Shown here in pieces: positions 35,871 through 46,993 of a stretch of 64,000 bases of DNA; position 1 is the first letter of the stretch, and each line of letters begins with the position of its first letter. The translations under genes and the position numbers were made by a program. Location of the stretch: assembly GCA_950295325.1 (NCBI GenBank), contig OX485803.1:21144001-21208000 (forward strand), written 5' to 3'. The notes under the pieces were generated by a model. That model did not search any database. It was given only the letters and a program-made list of their open reading frames with translations, and had not been told where the DNA came from. Source of the stretch: Polytrichum commune. Its lineage: Eukaryota > Streptophyta > Polytrichopsida > Polytrichales > Polytrichaceae.

Positions 35871-36846
35871 TGTCGCGCACCTCTCCATGAGGAGTGCCCG
35901 AAACACCATGGGCACAAGGGGGACCCCGGAGTGACACCCGGGACTTGTGGCGCCGTTGGTGAGAGGGCCCAAGTGATCCTAGTGTGGGTGAGGGCCCCGG
36001 GCGTTGGGAACGCCTCCCACCCACTGAGACTAGGAAGCATGAGGGTAAGGCCATGAGCTATGCGTAGCTCATAGCGTGGTGATTCTAGAATGCTCAAGAA
36101 CACCTCAATCGGAGGTGTGAGCTAGGAGTTATGGTCATTTGAGTGGGGCGCTGTCCCGGGACAGCGCCCTGGTGCAGCAGTGCCTGGGAGTGACTCCCGG
36201 GACTGCCAAGGTTCAAAGAGGCATAACGTCCTCATAACTTGCCCAAATGGGGCAAGTGAGGAGTCCATCGGCATCTACGTGAAACGTAGATGAAGATGGA
36301 GTGGTTGGTTGTTCTGATCAGACATCATACAAGGAAGTTATGATGGTCTGAAGCTGCTGGGGGGTTCTAGGCCCAGCAGCTAAAGGAAAATGTCCACTTG
36401 GCCCCAACTCTTGGTAGAGAGACATTAGGTTGGTTGACGGTGGGGTAGGGGCCCCGCGTGAAGTCCTAGAGGCTTATATGGGTGAGGTGGTGTGGCCTCA
36501 CCCACCCGAGGCCGAACGGCAAGGCCTCCATGGGCTTTTGGCCTATTGTGAGGCCATAGTTGCCTAGTATGGTTCGGGTTGTTGTAGTGTTGCTCCGGCA
36601 ACGCGATGATCAACATAGGATTGGACTTCCATGGATGGAAGTCCACATTGGGGAAATGGGTTACCGATTAAGGGGTGAGTCCCGAAAGCAAAGTAGGAGG
36701 GTTGGTTCCCTCCTATGAACTATTGGTCCGGGGTTAGAGGAGCTAACCATTAGCATGGCGGTATGCGAAGGGTTAGCCACTCGTAACCTTTGCTAGAATT
36801 GAAAATTGGCAAGATGGTCAAGGGGGGGCTAGCAAGGGTTGCGACA
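35871..36846 (+). repeat. 3' LTR of copy D
   Basis: 976 bp, followed by CCTTG and the last 44 bp of solo LTR C. Confidence 0.92.
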
Positions 36847-36895
36847 CCTTGTGCCCATGGTGTTTCGGCCACTCCTCATGGAGAGGTGCGCGACA

Positions 36896-37022
36896 AGAAG
36901 GGCCTGATCCTGAACCTTTGCAGCAGAAGGTTGCTGATGTCGTTGAAGAAGGCGCTGGAGAGAGAGGAGGGGCAGCGCAGACGATGGAGCCCTCCACGGC
37001 ATCGAGACATGACCAGGGCGAG
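36896..37022 (+). pseudogene. Gene 1 exon end after the nested insertions
   Basis: After solo LTR C the gene 1 frame resumes in phase: GPDPEPLQQKVADVVEEG..., ending TASRHDQGE at a GT donor (GAG|GTAATA). Ala/Glu/Gly-rich and low complexity, with no recognised domain. That the frame stays open on both sides of both insertions after removing one target duplication each is the main evidence that 7778-38322 was once one gene. Confidence 0.6.
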
Positions 37023-37509
37023 GTAATACACTGAGACCTCTCAGTTGGGGTCGATCGACCCAAACCTCCTGGGTCATTGTCTTGTTGGCGTGGTCTTGTC
37101 CCCCTAGCTAGGAGGAACTGCACCCCGGCCTTCCGATGCCCATATGTCCAATACCTGCGCCCCTTCAGTGCCCCCCTTCGCGATCATTTCGTCACCCTGC
37201 ACTCGACTACGCTCGATATTGCGCGGCGCTTACAGGCAATTTTGTAGATGCACAGTTAGGATAGTGTGAATGGCTAGTTCACCGCGGTTCACCCCCCATC
37301 AAATTGTACATAGAGATTTGTAAAAATAAAATTATTATTTTTGGCGCCCATATGTTTGCATCCGTGTCCCAATGTATGTTGTTCCCCTTGTATGTTTTTG
37401 TTGCCACCAATGGCCCAATTATTCTTGTGTTTGCACAAAATTTCCGTTCTGCTTGAGATGGACATAGCATAACATAGTCCTCGCCGCCTTCTCTCGCTCG
37501 TCGCCGCAG
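37023..37509 (+). other. Intron of gene 1
   Basis: GTAATA donor and CGTCGCCGCAG acceptor after a pyrimidine-rich stretch; 487 bp, phase 0. It holds one near-palindrome TTGGGGTCGATCGACCCAAA near 37044, a member of the GTTTGGGTCG dyad family. Confidence 0.6.
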
Positions 37510-38322
37510 GGTTCGGAGCATAGCGTCGCGGCTCCCCACCGATCCTCCCCGAGGAGTGTGGAGGACAGCGTGCTGGTCCCCCCGATTTTGCCCTCGCCAC
37601 CTTCGCCTCCCAAGACCCGGTTCCTGGTGCTAGACCTCAACGGGGTCCTTGTCCAGTGCGTGCATTGTCCGAGGGTCCCAACGGTCCTTTTCTGCAAGCC
37701 CGAGGACGCCAACTACGATGGTCCCCCCGCGTACATCAAAAGCAAGCTAGTGTACCTCCGCCCGTGGCTTCGGCGCTTCCTATAGGTCGCCCTATCCAAA
37801 TGGTGGGTGATCGTGTGGAGCTCCATGAAGTCCGAGAACACCCATGCAGTCGTGGAGTTCATCTTCAAGGGGCTCCAACCCCCGTGCTTGGTCCTAGGAC
37901 AGGATTCTTGTAAAACATTATACACCTCCGACGGCAGGGTTGTGAAAAAACCCAACAACCCCGCAGTAAATCAATTTCTTAAGGTCTTGAAGACAATCGT
38001 ATGGGACCAGCGTCCCAACATGGTCGGCTGTCCCTACGACGTTCGCCCCACCCGTGACAACACGTTGATGGTGGACGACAGCGCTTCCAAGAACATTTTG
38101 AACCCGACCTCGAACTTCATAGTTTGCCCCACGTGGACGGTCGAGAAGGTCCGAGACCGCTTTTTGTTAGACCTACTTAAGTACATTCAAACGCTCGTGG
38201 GGAGCGGACTACCCGTGCCCCGGTTCCTTAGTTGTAATCCGATAGGCGAAAGATACATGGATCCGAAGGACTATATGTACAGAGAGTTGTACGCTCACGC
38301 GAAATATAATAAACTCATTTGA
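37510..38322 (+). pseudogene. Gene 1, FCP1/NIF-like HAD phosphatase domain
   Basis: A 270-codon exon with the FCP1-homology pattern of the HAD superfamily: RFLVLDLNGVLVQ (motif I; the first Asp is kept, the second is Asn as in many plant FCP1-like proteins), VIVWSSMKSEN (motif II region), LKTIVWDQRPNM, then NTLMVDDSASKNILNP (the DD motif) and a stop after HAKYNKLI. Relatives dephosphorylate phosphoproteins such as the RNA polymerase II tail. An in-frame TAG at 37783-37785 between RFL and VALSKW breaks the copy. The domain follows a methylase-like region in one frame across the intron, an unusual pairing; two adjacent genes remain possible. Confidence 0.7.
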
Positions 38323-38442
38323 GATACTACATGGTGTGTCATTGTGTGTGATATATTATGCCTCAATTGTATATCGATTTTCACATGCTCCCCCTCCCCC
38401 CCTCCCCTTGGGTTTTGTTTGTTTTAATTTTGCCATCAACGT

Positions 38443-39243
38443 TTGGAGCCCTCGATTGAGATCGTCAGCGAATCAAACTTGGGGAGCTTCTTCTACGAGA
38501 CCGTCTACGATGCCGCGTCCACCATCGACTACTCCAAGGAGCCTATTGACGCCGGTGTCATCGATAGCCCCCCACCAAGCAAATCTTCCGGCGATCTCCG
38601 TCCCCGTCGCCGCTCAAGGGCATAAATCGCAAATGCATCCGGACATCCCCCTCTCGGCCCGGCGGCAGTAGTACACCTCAACGGCGGCTGCGGATGGGCG
38701 CTCGGCCTACGAAGAGTGGCACCCTTCCTATTCCTTTGCGGGACGCATTGCCCCTCCTCGCCAACTCCGATGGGAACGCCCCCGGTGACAAGGTGAACTC
38801 CCCCCCCCCCACAAACATGGTTAACCGCGCATTACAATCATCCGGCACTTAAAAAATGAACGTGTGACACGTTTGGGTCTTCCTCCCTAAACTAACACGT
38901 GTGTTCTTGCATTCACGCGTTGCAGGTTGGTCCCACCCGTAAACCTATGCGGGCTAGTACTTCCGTCGAGTTGGAGCGTTTCTACTCCATGACCAGAAAT
39001 ACAAGACAGTCCACTTCATCGTATTCGAATTCTTCGTCGTATAATTCGGGCGGCCGACGGAATCCAAAATTAGTTATTGATGGCCGTCACCCTAAGAATG
39101 GCTATAGTCGCGGGGCGGAGATTTTCAGGAATGTTGAAGCAATGCGAGCAAAAGAAGCTGCAGCAAAAGAAAAAGAGGCAAAAGATAAAGAGGCAAAAGA
39201 AAAAAAAGCAAAAGAAAAAGAGGCACTCTCCGAGGCTAGATAG
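38443..39243 (+). pseudogene. Two-exon coding fragment with charged tail
   Basis: Exon one: SIEIVSESNLGSFFYETVYD..., then a shift of frame at the C run near 38568-38573 into KGINRKCIRTSPSRPGG... and TLPIPLRDALPLLANSDG, ending AAG|GTGAAC at 38792. Exon two starts after TTGCAG at 38926 (VGPTRKPMRAST, phase 0) and ends with a Lys/Glu/Ala repeat helix (KEKEAKDKEAKEKK) and a stop at 39243. It may be the 3' part of gene 1 or a separate gene. No known domain seen; the upstream boundary is unclear. Confidence 0.45.
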
Positions 39244-40160
39244 GCCATAGTAGGCGTAGGGTTTTGGGCCATAGGCAAGAACATTTTGGGTCGCACTATC
39301 CAATGGATGTGTGGTGTTAGCATGCTATGCATTTTACATGCCATACTTTGTATGTTTTATTTGCAATAATATAAGTGTCACATGATTTCCCCTTCCATAT
39401 GGTCTAAGGTTTGGAATGCCCTACCTAAACCATCACAAATATGAGTTTGGAATATTTTGTATGCAATATTATATTGGTTAACATATTAACCCTTCAATAA
39501 GATCTATGGTTTGGATTGCCCTACCTAAACCATATTCATACAAGCTCTAATATTTTGTGTGCAATAATATGAATGTTTTAAGGTTTCCCCTTCAATTTGG
39601 TCTAAGGTTTGGGTTGCCCACCCTAAACCATCACAAATATGAGTTATTAATGGGGTTCTTGGTCTAAACACCTGCTTCAAAGTGTTCGCATCTTACAACT
39701 TTCACCAATATGTGTTCCATTTATCCTTGTTCTTATTTCTATGAATGTCTCAAAATGCCCAAAAAGTCTCAATTTAACGAATATAGTGTTCTACCCTCAT
39801 GGCCGCCCTCATCGGAAGTGGAATCTAAGCTATGGCACTCATTATCCACCTCCGCAGAATGGTCGAAGGAATCTAAGGCACGGGGGTCATAATGTGGAGA
39901 CGGGGTACTAGCTTCGGTAGGAGAAGGTTGTGCCGCTAGTACCATCGCCATATCATGGGCATAGATAGGCAATGTGAATCCCATGGTGGGAGTACCCAAC
40001 ACATCCGCTCCAACGCTAAGTCTGAAAATAAATAGGAAAATTGTAAGAAAGAGGATGGAAAGTGTAAAAGCTGAATGGACAAGGAAAATAAGCGAAGAAG
40101 GTCATCATACTCACTTAGTGCGAGAGCTCTGGCCTCAATCGCTTCAAGGCCGACAATTGT
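39244..40160. other. AT-rich intergenic DNA with short repeats
   Basis: No convincing gene. A segment built on CCCTACCTAAACCATCACAA recurs about three times between 39399 and 39640, spaced about 100 bp. Short frames at 39710-40246 show no domain or codon signal. Confidence 0.6.
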
Positions 40161-40164
40161 TTGA

Positions 40165-41060
40165 CCATCAATTGTTTGACTTTCAATTTGATATCAGTCT
40201 TGTTTCAGGTTGTATGATTGATAGGCTTCTGATTAGGGGGGGTTAGGGTGAGTGCTTTTGGTTTTATTTCTAAGTTCTTTCATCAAGCTTGAAGCCTTCA
40301 TTATGTACATTCGGGCCCGAGCATCATTTTTTTGCCTTTCAGTTTGATATCAGTCTTGTTTCAGGTTGTATGATTGATAGGCTTCTGATTAAGGGGGGGT
40401 TTAAAGTGGGTGCTTTTGGTTTTATTTCAAAGTTCTTTCATCAAGCTTGAAGCCTTCATTATGTACATTAGGGCCCGAACATCATTTTTTTGGCTTTCAG
40501 TTTGATATCAGTCTTGTTTTAGGTTGTAGGATTGAAAGGTTTCTGATTTAGGGGGGGGGTTAGGGTGAGTGCTTTTGGTTTTATTTCTAAGTTCTTTCAT
40601 CAAGCTTGAAGCCTTCATTATGTACATTCGGGCCCGAGCATCATTTTTTTGCCTTTCAGTTTGATATCAGTTTTGTTTCAGGTTGTAGGATTGATAGGCT
40701 TCAGATTAGGGGGGGTTTAAAGTGAGTGCTTTTGGTTTTATTTCTAAGTTCTTTCATCAAGCTTGAAGCCTTCATTATGTACATTCGGGCCCGAGCATCA
40801 TTTTTTTGCCTTTCAGTTTGATATCAGTCTTGTTTCAGGTTGTAGGATTGATAGGCTTCAGATTAGGGGGGGATTTAAAGTGAGTGCTTTTGGTTTTATT
40901 TCTAAGTTTTTTCATCAAGCTTGAAGCCTTCATTATGTACATTAGGGCCCGAGCATCATTTTTTTGCCTTTCAGTTTGATATCAGTCTTGTTTCAGGTTG
41001 TAGGATTTATAGGCTTCTGATTAAGGGGGGGGGTTAGGGTGAGTGCTTTTGGCATCACTT
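40165..41060. repeat. 158-bp minisatellite with G runs
   Basis: More than five tandem units of about 158 bp; the marker GGGCCCGA recurs at 40313, 40471, 40630, 40787 and 40945. Each unit also holds a G tract (six to nine Gs) next to TTA. It lies directly upstream of gene 2, possibly in its first intron. Confidence 0.9.
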
Positions 41061-41375
41061 TGATAGGCCATATCTCTTAGTTATTTCATTTCCTTGCTTT
41101 GACACTTTGTGAACTTTTAGGTGCTCATGTTAGCTTTCTAGGGATGTATGGATCTCTCCATTTGAAGTTTTCAAGTAGAAGTTATGGACATTTGAACGCA
41201 GGGTGGTCATGTTGGAATGGTATGCCGTTGACGGCATCACTTTGATAGGCCACATCTTCTAGTCATTTCTTTCCCTTGCTTTGAGACTTTGTGACCTTTT
41301 AGTTGCTGATGTTAGCTTTCTAGGGATGTATGGATCTCCTCATTTGAAGTTTTCATTTTGAAGTTTTGAAGTATC
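41051..41375. repeat. 182-bp tandem duplication
   Basis: GGCATCACTTTGATAGGCCA occurs at 41051 and again at 41233, each followed by related sequence (CTTGCTTTGA...TAGCTTTCTAGGGATG). Diverged two-copy repeat upstream of gene 2. Confidence 0.75.
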
Positions 41376-41558
41376 CATTTGAACTTTATAATACCATTCA
41401 TTTTCAAATACTGGGTCTACTGTGTATTATAAATTTGGTGCTGTTTGGGTAAAGTTGTAACTTTTTGCATTAAGTTGGGAGCTTTCACTAACTTTCTAGT
41501 ACCTTTAATTTTTAAACATTGCTTCTGGTGGAACTTGAATCGGTTATAGTGACATTTG

Positions 41559-44500
41559 ATGCAATATTTGGGCGACTTGAAGATAGTTATTGAGTCTTTA
41601 GCCACTTTGCTTGAACAGGAGGCAGCAACAGCTTGTCCACGTGATTCACCAGTTCAACCTTCGGTTGTCGCTATTGCGGACACAGATATGGAGGACGATG
41701 GAGGAGAGGACCAGGATGAGTCCCACAACGACGATGAGTCGTTTGGAGATGACGAGGACGAGATTCGAACCAGGCAGAAATTAAACTCCCTTGCCACTAT
41801 TTCCAGCCTGAGATTCCAGCCAATTTCAGTTTCACGCTTTTCGATTCCATTTTGCAGGTTGGTTGCCATGCCTTTGGTTAGGCCGACCCTCCAGAGTGAT
41901 CTCGATAAGCTTGAACAAGAATTTGTTCATGGCTATCGTGACGGGGCTACAGTGTTCTACGTTATATTGACTGATGAACATGGAAGTACTCAGGAGGTTA
42001 CATCTGTGGTGAAGGAGAATTGGGGATCCATCTGGAATGCGCAGAATGAGGAATTCAACAGGTATCTCCTATCGGTACCTGAACTTTTACATATGAAGAA
42101 TCTTATGTTTTTTGCCTGTGATGGTAATCACAGACGCCAAACATGATTCAACCATATTGACCGCCTTCATAAGAATGATCATTCCTGGCATTTTAGAGTG
42201 GACTCCATTCTCCTCAACACGAAGGACAAAATCGGCTTGGTTATGCAAGTGATGCACACGATCAACAAGTAAGTGTGATTTTCAGCGTTTTAATTATCTT
42301 TGAGGTTGTTCCTGAATTCGAAACATTTTCATGTATGTATTGTTGTGTTTCAGACACACCGAGGACTCCCATGTCAGAACGAACACTGTCCGCACGCTAT
42401 TCAAAGTTAGGAAATATGGACAAATGGATATTGAAAAACTGAAGGACGTGTTGTCACCAGCTGACTTCATGCGTTGTAAGCGTAGCCAAAAGAAAACATG
42501 GTACACCTTACCTTTAAATGTTTTAACCTCCTTCATCTTTCAGGTGAGTGCACTTGTTCCTTTTGATTTAAAGTACTATGCTTCAGTCATTTTGATTAAA
42601 TGTGTAGTTCGTTGAGAGTACTGAAGTTCTTTGTTTAAGGATTCTTCGTAACAGGAGTGTGGATTATTCGTAGCACGAACTAACTTGTGGATAATTGGCA
42701 GCATGAAATAAGCATGGCTTCTGACGAAGGTGTCCGCCAGCTTGTTGAGCAGTCTGATGTGGTTGTATCTCCTGCTCAAAAAGCGGCCGTGATGAAGTCC
42801 GCAGTGGACAAACGATGTATTTCATTGCGTCAGAAGATGGGAAAACTGGTCGCGGTTGCAAATCCAGACCTCACTGATGGTTGGTTTGATGAGGTAATTT
42901 CCATTCCTTGAATCCAGTGTTTTATCAGGTTGATCATTCTGAATTTGATTTGAAGATACTTGGTTTGTCCATTTTTAATGAGGACGTTTGTAATTGGGTA
43001 GATTGAGCGACATTATGCCAATAATTCAATATCTCCAGAGTTCAACTTGGAAAAGCTTCAGCTAATTGCTATGTCAAGAGCATCTCCGATTTTCAAAATC
43101 AAGTGGCTTCAATACATAAACGCCTCTGCCGCAACTCGAGAGGCAAGAAGAGTTCCTGCAAAGCCCGTTACTGAAGAAAAACTTTCAATTTTCCTAGCAA
43201 AGGCATGCTGGTGGGCTGGGGTATGAATATCTTGAAATTTCAGTATTTTCCAACACAGTTTGCAATGTTGAAATTGAAGTTAGAGAACTTGGAAAATTAA
43301 GGAAATAATACCCATACACTTTGGGTTGTACTATGGGCTCCTTGGAGCTATAAGGGTTAAGTGTTTTCCAATTTATATAGCATTGCCTTTATGGACACAC
43401 CATTTCATAGATGGGTGAAATGGTATTCAAAGCTTCTTCCGAACATCACTACCTTTGCCGCAAGCTTGACCAGTTGACCTCCAATGCTTGCTTTGGATTA
43501 TGAAAGGCCTAGTTTGTGCCCTATTGAACCTATACACTAAGTGCAACCTCAACACATATGGAAACTAGCAATATAGAAACTAGATAACTAATGTGGATGT
43601 ATCAAAGTATACCTTAGATAACTAGATATTAATTAATTGAAATTAGATAGAGCTATCTAGAACTTAAGTTAACTTCCACTCTTGAAATAAGGCATGGGGG
43701 GAGCTATATATGAGGAGAGGTTATATTCAGCCTTACATGTGTAGACCTTGATCTTAAGTCCATTTCAATATCTTGGTGTAAATTTTGTGGTGCATATCAT
43801 TGGGCATTGAGGTCATGCATTGAGCAAGTTGTGTGGTATTTCATGTGGATTTAGTTCAACTATGCAGGCACTCTAAGGAGTATTCTGGTCCGAGACCACT
43901 ATTTTGGAATTCGAGGTTGATAGGAATTAAGGGCAGGTTAGGGGGGGGTTAAATGATTTTGGTTTATATTCTGATTTCATGTGGGTTTAGTTCAACTACG
44001 AAGGCACTCTAGTGAGCATTCTGGTCCGAGACCACTATTTTGGAATTTCAGGTTGATAGGAAATAAGGGGATGTTAGGGGGGGGGGTTAATGATTTTGGT
44101 TTATATTATGATTTCATGTGGATTTAGTTCAACTATGAAGGCACTCTAAGGAGCATTCTGGTCCGAGACCACTATTTTGGAATTCGAGGTTGATAGGAAT
44201 TAAGGGCAGGTTAGGGGGGGGGGGTTAAATGATTTTGGTATATATTTTGATTTCATGTGGGTTTAGTTCAACTATCCAGGCACTCTAGGGAGCATTCTGG
44301 TCCGATACCACTATTTTGGAATTCGAGGTTGATAGGAATTAAGGGGAGGGTAGGGGGGTTTAAATGATTTTGGTTTTTATTCTGATTTCATGTGGGTTTA
44401 GTTCAACTATGAAGGCACTCTAAGGAGCATTGTGTAATTTGTTTACTTTCAGATTTCCAATAATGTGACAACTATGTTTGAGGACATAGTTCAACAGGAT

Positions 44501-46993
44501 CGCATCCCCATCGACATGTCTGTGCCTTCCGAGCCTCTAGCTTTGGCTGCATATATTGAGGATGCAGGATCGCGCTTTGGGACCATGCATTTGTCTCGGT
44601 GTTTCGCGGTCACGACTGCTTTAAGAAAATTGATGATTTCCAGGGATACAAGGGAACGGACCTTGTTGTGAGAAGAGTCCTCTTCAGGTGTTTGCTCTGT
44701 TTGCCTTTCATGCTTTGATTTCATACTTCTATTTCCCTCTTTATAAATTCCAAATGTTTCATGTTCTTATGGCCATCATTATTTTCCAGGTTCTTCAAGT
44801 TTGAGCTCCTTCCAAAGAAAGCGATTCTCAAAGAGGACTTGCCGCTCTTCTTGAGTACTTGGTTGAACCGGTCCAACACTGCATGCATGTTCACAGCTGC
44901 CCAGCAGAGGACATGGACGACTTCACACCTTGCTTCTGGCGCGTGGTATCTCGATTGTGCTACACATTACACCCCACCTTTTGAGATGGAATTGAGGAAA
45001 TCACGCGAGGCTATTGGAGAGTCTGGAGAGGAGATGGAGGACTTGAAGGGCATCGAGGATGACAACGACAGGGCTAAGGCACTGAAGAGGCGGATTGAAG
45101 AGGACCGCAAGAAAACCCTCAAGGTGAAGGAGGCAGAAGAAAAAGCTCACCCGAAGGAGTTGGAGAGGCAGCAGAAAGCAGCTGCAAAATCGACGAAGAA
45201 AGGCAAGAAGAAGGTGTCAACTCCTGTAGAGGTAGAAATGATAAGTCATGTGCAGCCTAGTCCAACCGTGGACTCTGGTTCCCATATTCGCTCAGTTTCA
45301 GCTAGGGGTACTAAGAGGGACACCTCATATGAGCTCTTTTCCCAGTTGCCGGTTGTTGATCTCACAGAGGAGGCCAATTGCATGAATGATGAGTTCATTC
45401 TTAATTCATCATTGTTTGAGGTCCTTGGCGGTGAATCGGGCAGTTTATCGCCCCTCTATGATGACCTCAAAGCTTTTATTTCTAAGGTATCTTTATTCTC
45501 ATTTGCCCATCTGATATGGTTATGTTTTGCAACTGGTAGTGTTTAGTTCTCCATTTCTGTTTGCTTTTGAAATTGTTACGTTTCTTACATGCATTGAATT
45601 GCTCATTTAGCAGCATTCATCTGATAAAAGGCGTGCGCACAAAGGATCTTCTGGAAACCACCCTTGTGTGGATTTGATCCTTGTGGACCAACCAGAAGGT
45701 CTCCCAGTTCCAGGTATTTCGAACCCTATTTCATCTGTGCCCTTATGGAACCAGGATTCTAAAGAATGGCTGGAGCCCATTTTTTATTTTGCCGACCAAC
45801 ACCTCCAGGATGGTGGTGCACTCATCATCATTCATTCTTTTCGATTGAGCACAAAGTCAAACATACTCGGATACTGCAAGTCCTACGGATTTGAAATCCG
45901 CAAGGAGTGGTGGGGGATGAACCGTCTGCATTTGACATCGGCAGTACATCCGACATCCACTGTAAGTTCAAAACTATGTCTTGTGTTCTGATTCGGCTTT
46001 GACATTAAGGATCTTCACACATGATTTGATTATCCATGGACATTGTCATTCTTGTCTAATATTGTTGTTCGAATGCCAGACCATGAGATTTGGCATCTGT
46101 TTGGCGGTGAGGAGTCTTTCAGGGGTTCCCAATTCTACATTTTTTTTTCAGCCAATTCCTGTTCTTGACCACCACGGAGTAGATGTTGCCAGAGATGACA
46201 TCCTCATGAACCTGGTCACGAAAGATGATCAGCTCATGAATGGCAATTTGCCTTGGCGAGGCCCTCGGGAGAAGTCCGTCTTGCTCATGCAGATGCTTAT
46301 AGAAGCGTCTACCTTTCCTGGGGATCTCGTGGTTGACTGCACTGCAGCCACTGGTTCGTTTTCTCAACCTAAACCCTACTCAGTCTCAGTTTATTTTCCT
46401 CAAGGTTTCAACTTAATTTTATTTATACATTCACTTAACACCTAAATCATCTTCACTTCTCTAGGGTCGTCCATACACGCTTGTCGCAATATCAACCGAC
46501 ATATTGCCGCGTTTGAGCCGGATGAGGAAATCTTCAAGGCCTTACTGGCACCCCTCATCCGGGCTTCACCTGCTCTTTCGCCTCCTCACCTGGATCCACT
46601 CACCATCGTGGATGACATTGATGGCGAGGCAATTGAAATTGAGCGGATCGTGAAGAAATCCCGATTCAGTAAGTAAGTCTAAACGTTCAAGTATGCATTT
46701 CTATTGAGATCATGTTGATTTATGTTACTTCTTTTTGTTGTCACTTCTTATTTCGGCTTTCGTTTTGCAGGTGCGAGATCCTGATTTCTCCACAGCATCG
46801 ACCTTTTTTTTGTAGGCCGACATTTTTCCCAAGCCCTCCTAAACCCTTTGAGTTGCCTACATATGCCGAAGAAATCGCTTTTTGTTTTGCAATTGAGGGC
46901 ATACGGAATCCCACTTCGCGCTCCCGTTCTCTGTCTCGTAGAGGCTTGAGTTTTCTAGATCTAGAAGCTGTTCAGTGTGATGAGGAGGAGTGA
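41559..46993 (+). pseudogene. Gene 2: ParB-like / DNA-methylase-like protein
   Basis: Exons inferred from splice sites and alignment to gene 3: 41559-42268, 42354-42543, 42702-42893, 43002-43220, 44453-44687, 44790-45486, 45611-45961, 46079-46353, 46465-46672, 46771-46993. The start is uncertain; an acceptor at 41620 suggests an upstream exon. N-terminal part: LVAMPLVRPTLQSDLDKL...CDGNHRRQ, resembling ParB/sulfiredoxin-like domains (GNHR box near 42120). Middle: helical, no known domain, then a Lys/Glu-rich coiled coil (about 45000-45210). C-terminal: motif-IV-like VDLILVDQPEGLPVPG, then LPWRGPREKSVLL and motif-I-like GDLVVDCTAATGSS...AAFEPDEE, the beta-class order. DPPY and FxGxG are altered, so catalysis is doubtful. 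Breaks: TGA at about 42144 where gene 3 has Trp, and a frameshift in exon five near 44590. Confidence 0.6.
43844..44440. repeat. 137-bp minisatellite in an intron of gene 2
   Basis: Four-plus units of about 137 bp; GGTCCGAGACCAC recurs at about 43887, 44023 and 44160, with a variant near 44299. Each unit has a G tract (seven to nine Gs) after TTA, like the unrelated 158-bp minisatellite upstream. It lies wholly in the 1.2-kb intron 43221-44452. Confidence 0.9.

Larger units (their letters stand above)
30300..36846 (+). mobile_element. Chromovirus copy D, complete with both LTRs
   Basis: 6547 bp, LTRs at 30300-31275 and 35871-36846, duplication CCTTG on both sides (30295-30299 and 36847-36851), inserted in the last part of solo LTR C. 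Primer-binding site at 31278. It is shorter than copies A and B because the 56-bp repeat and one thumb/RNase H unit are missing. The LTRs are almost identical. Confidence 0.92.
14158..36895 (-). mobile_element. Solo LTR C, split by nested elements A and D
   Basis: A single LTR of the same family in minus orientation, in three pieces: 14158-14363, 29578-30299 and 36852-36895. Together they make about 972 bp, a complete LTR, which fixes the nesting: element A cut it at 14363 and element D at 30299. The flanks are ACAAG (14153-14157) and AGAAG (36896-36900), a 5-bp duplication with one mismatch. Removing everything between them restores the gene 1 frame (GLGQ-GPDPEP). Confidence 0.85.

Noticed and set aside
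14158-36895. A single composite element with terminal LTRs at 10387 and 36895
   Set aside because: Each LTR pair has its own matching 5-bp duplication, which only fits separate nested insertions.
36849-37123. Minus-strand frame spanning 36829-37123
   Set aside because: It overlaps the gene 1 exon and the LTR end antisense, with no domain.
38336-38671. In-frame TAG near 38669 as another nonsense mutation of gene 1
   Set aside because: Another frame is open through this stretch (PGGSSTPQRRLRMGARPTKSG) and splices in phase, so that stop is in the wrong frame.
40165-44440. Telomere-like sequence from TTAGGG motifs
   Set aside because: The G runs are six to nine long and occur once per 137-158 bp unit; there is no TTTAGGG tandem array.
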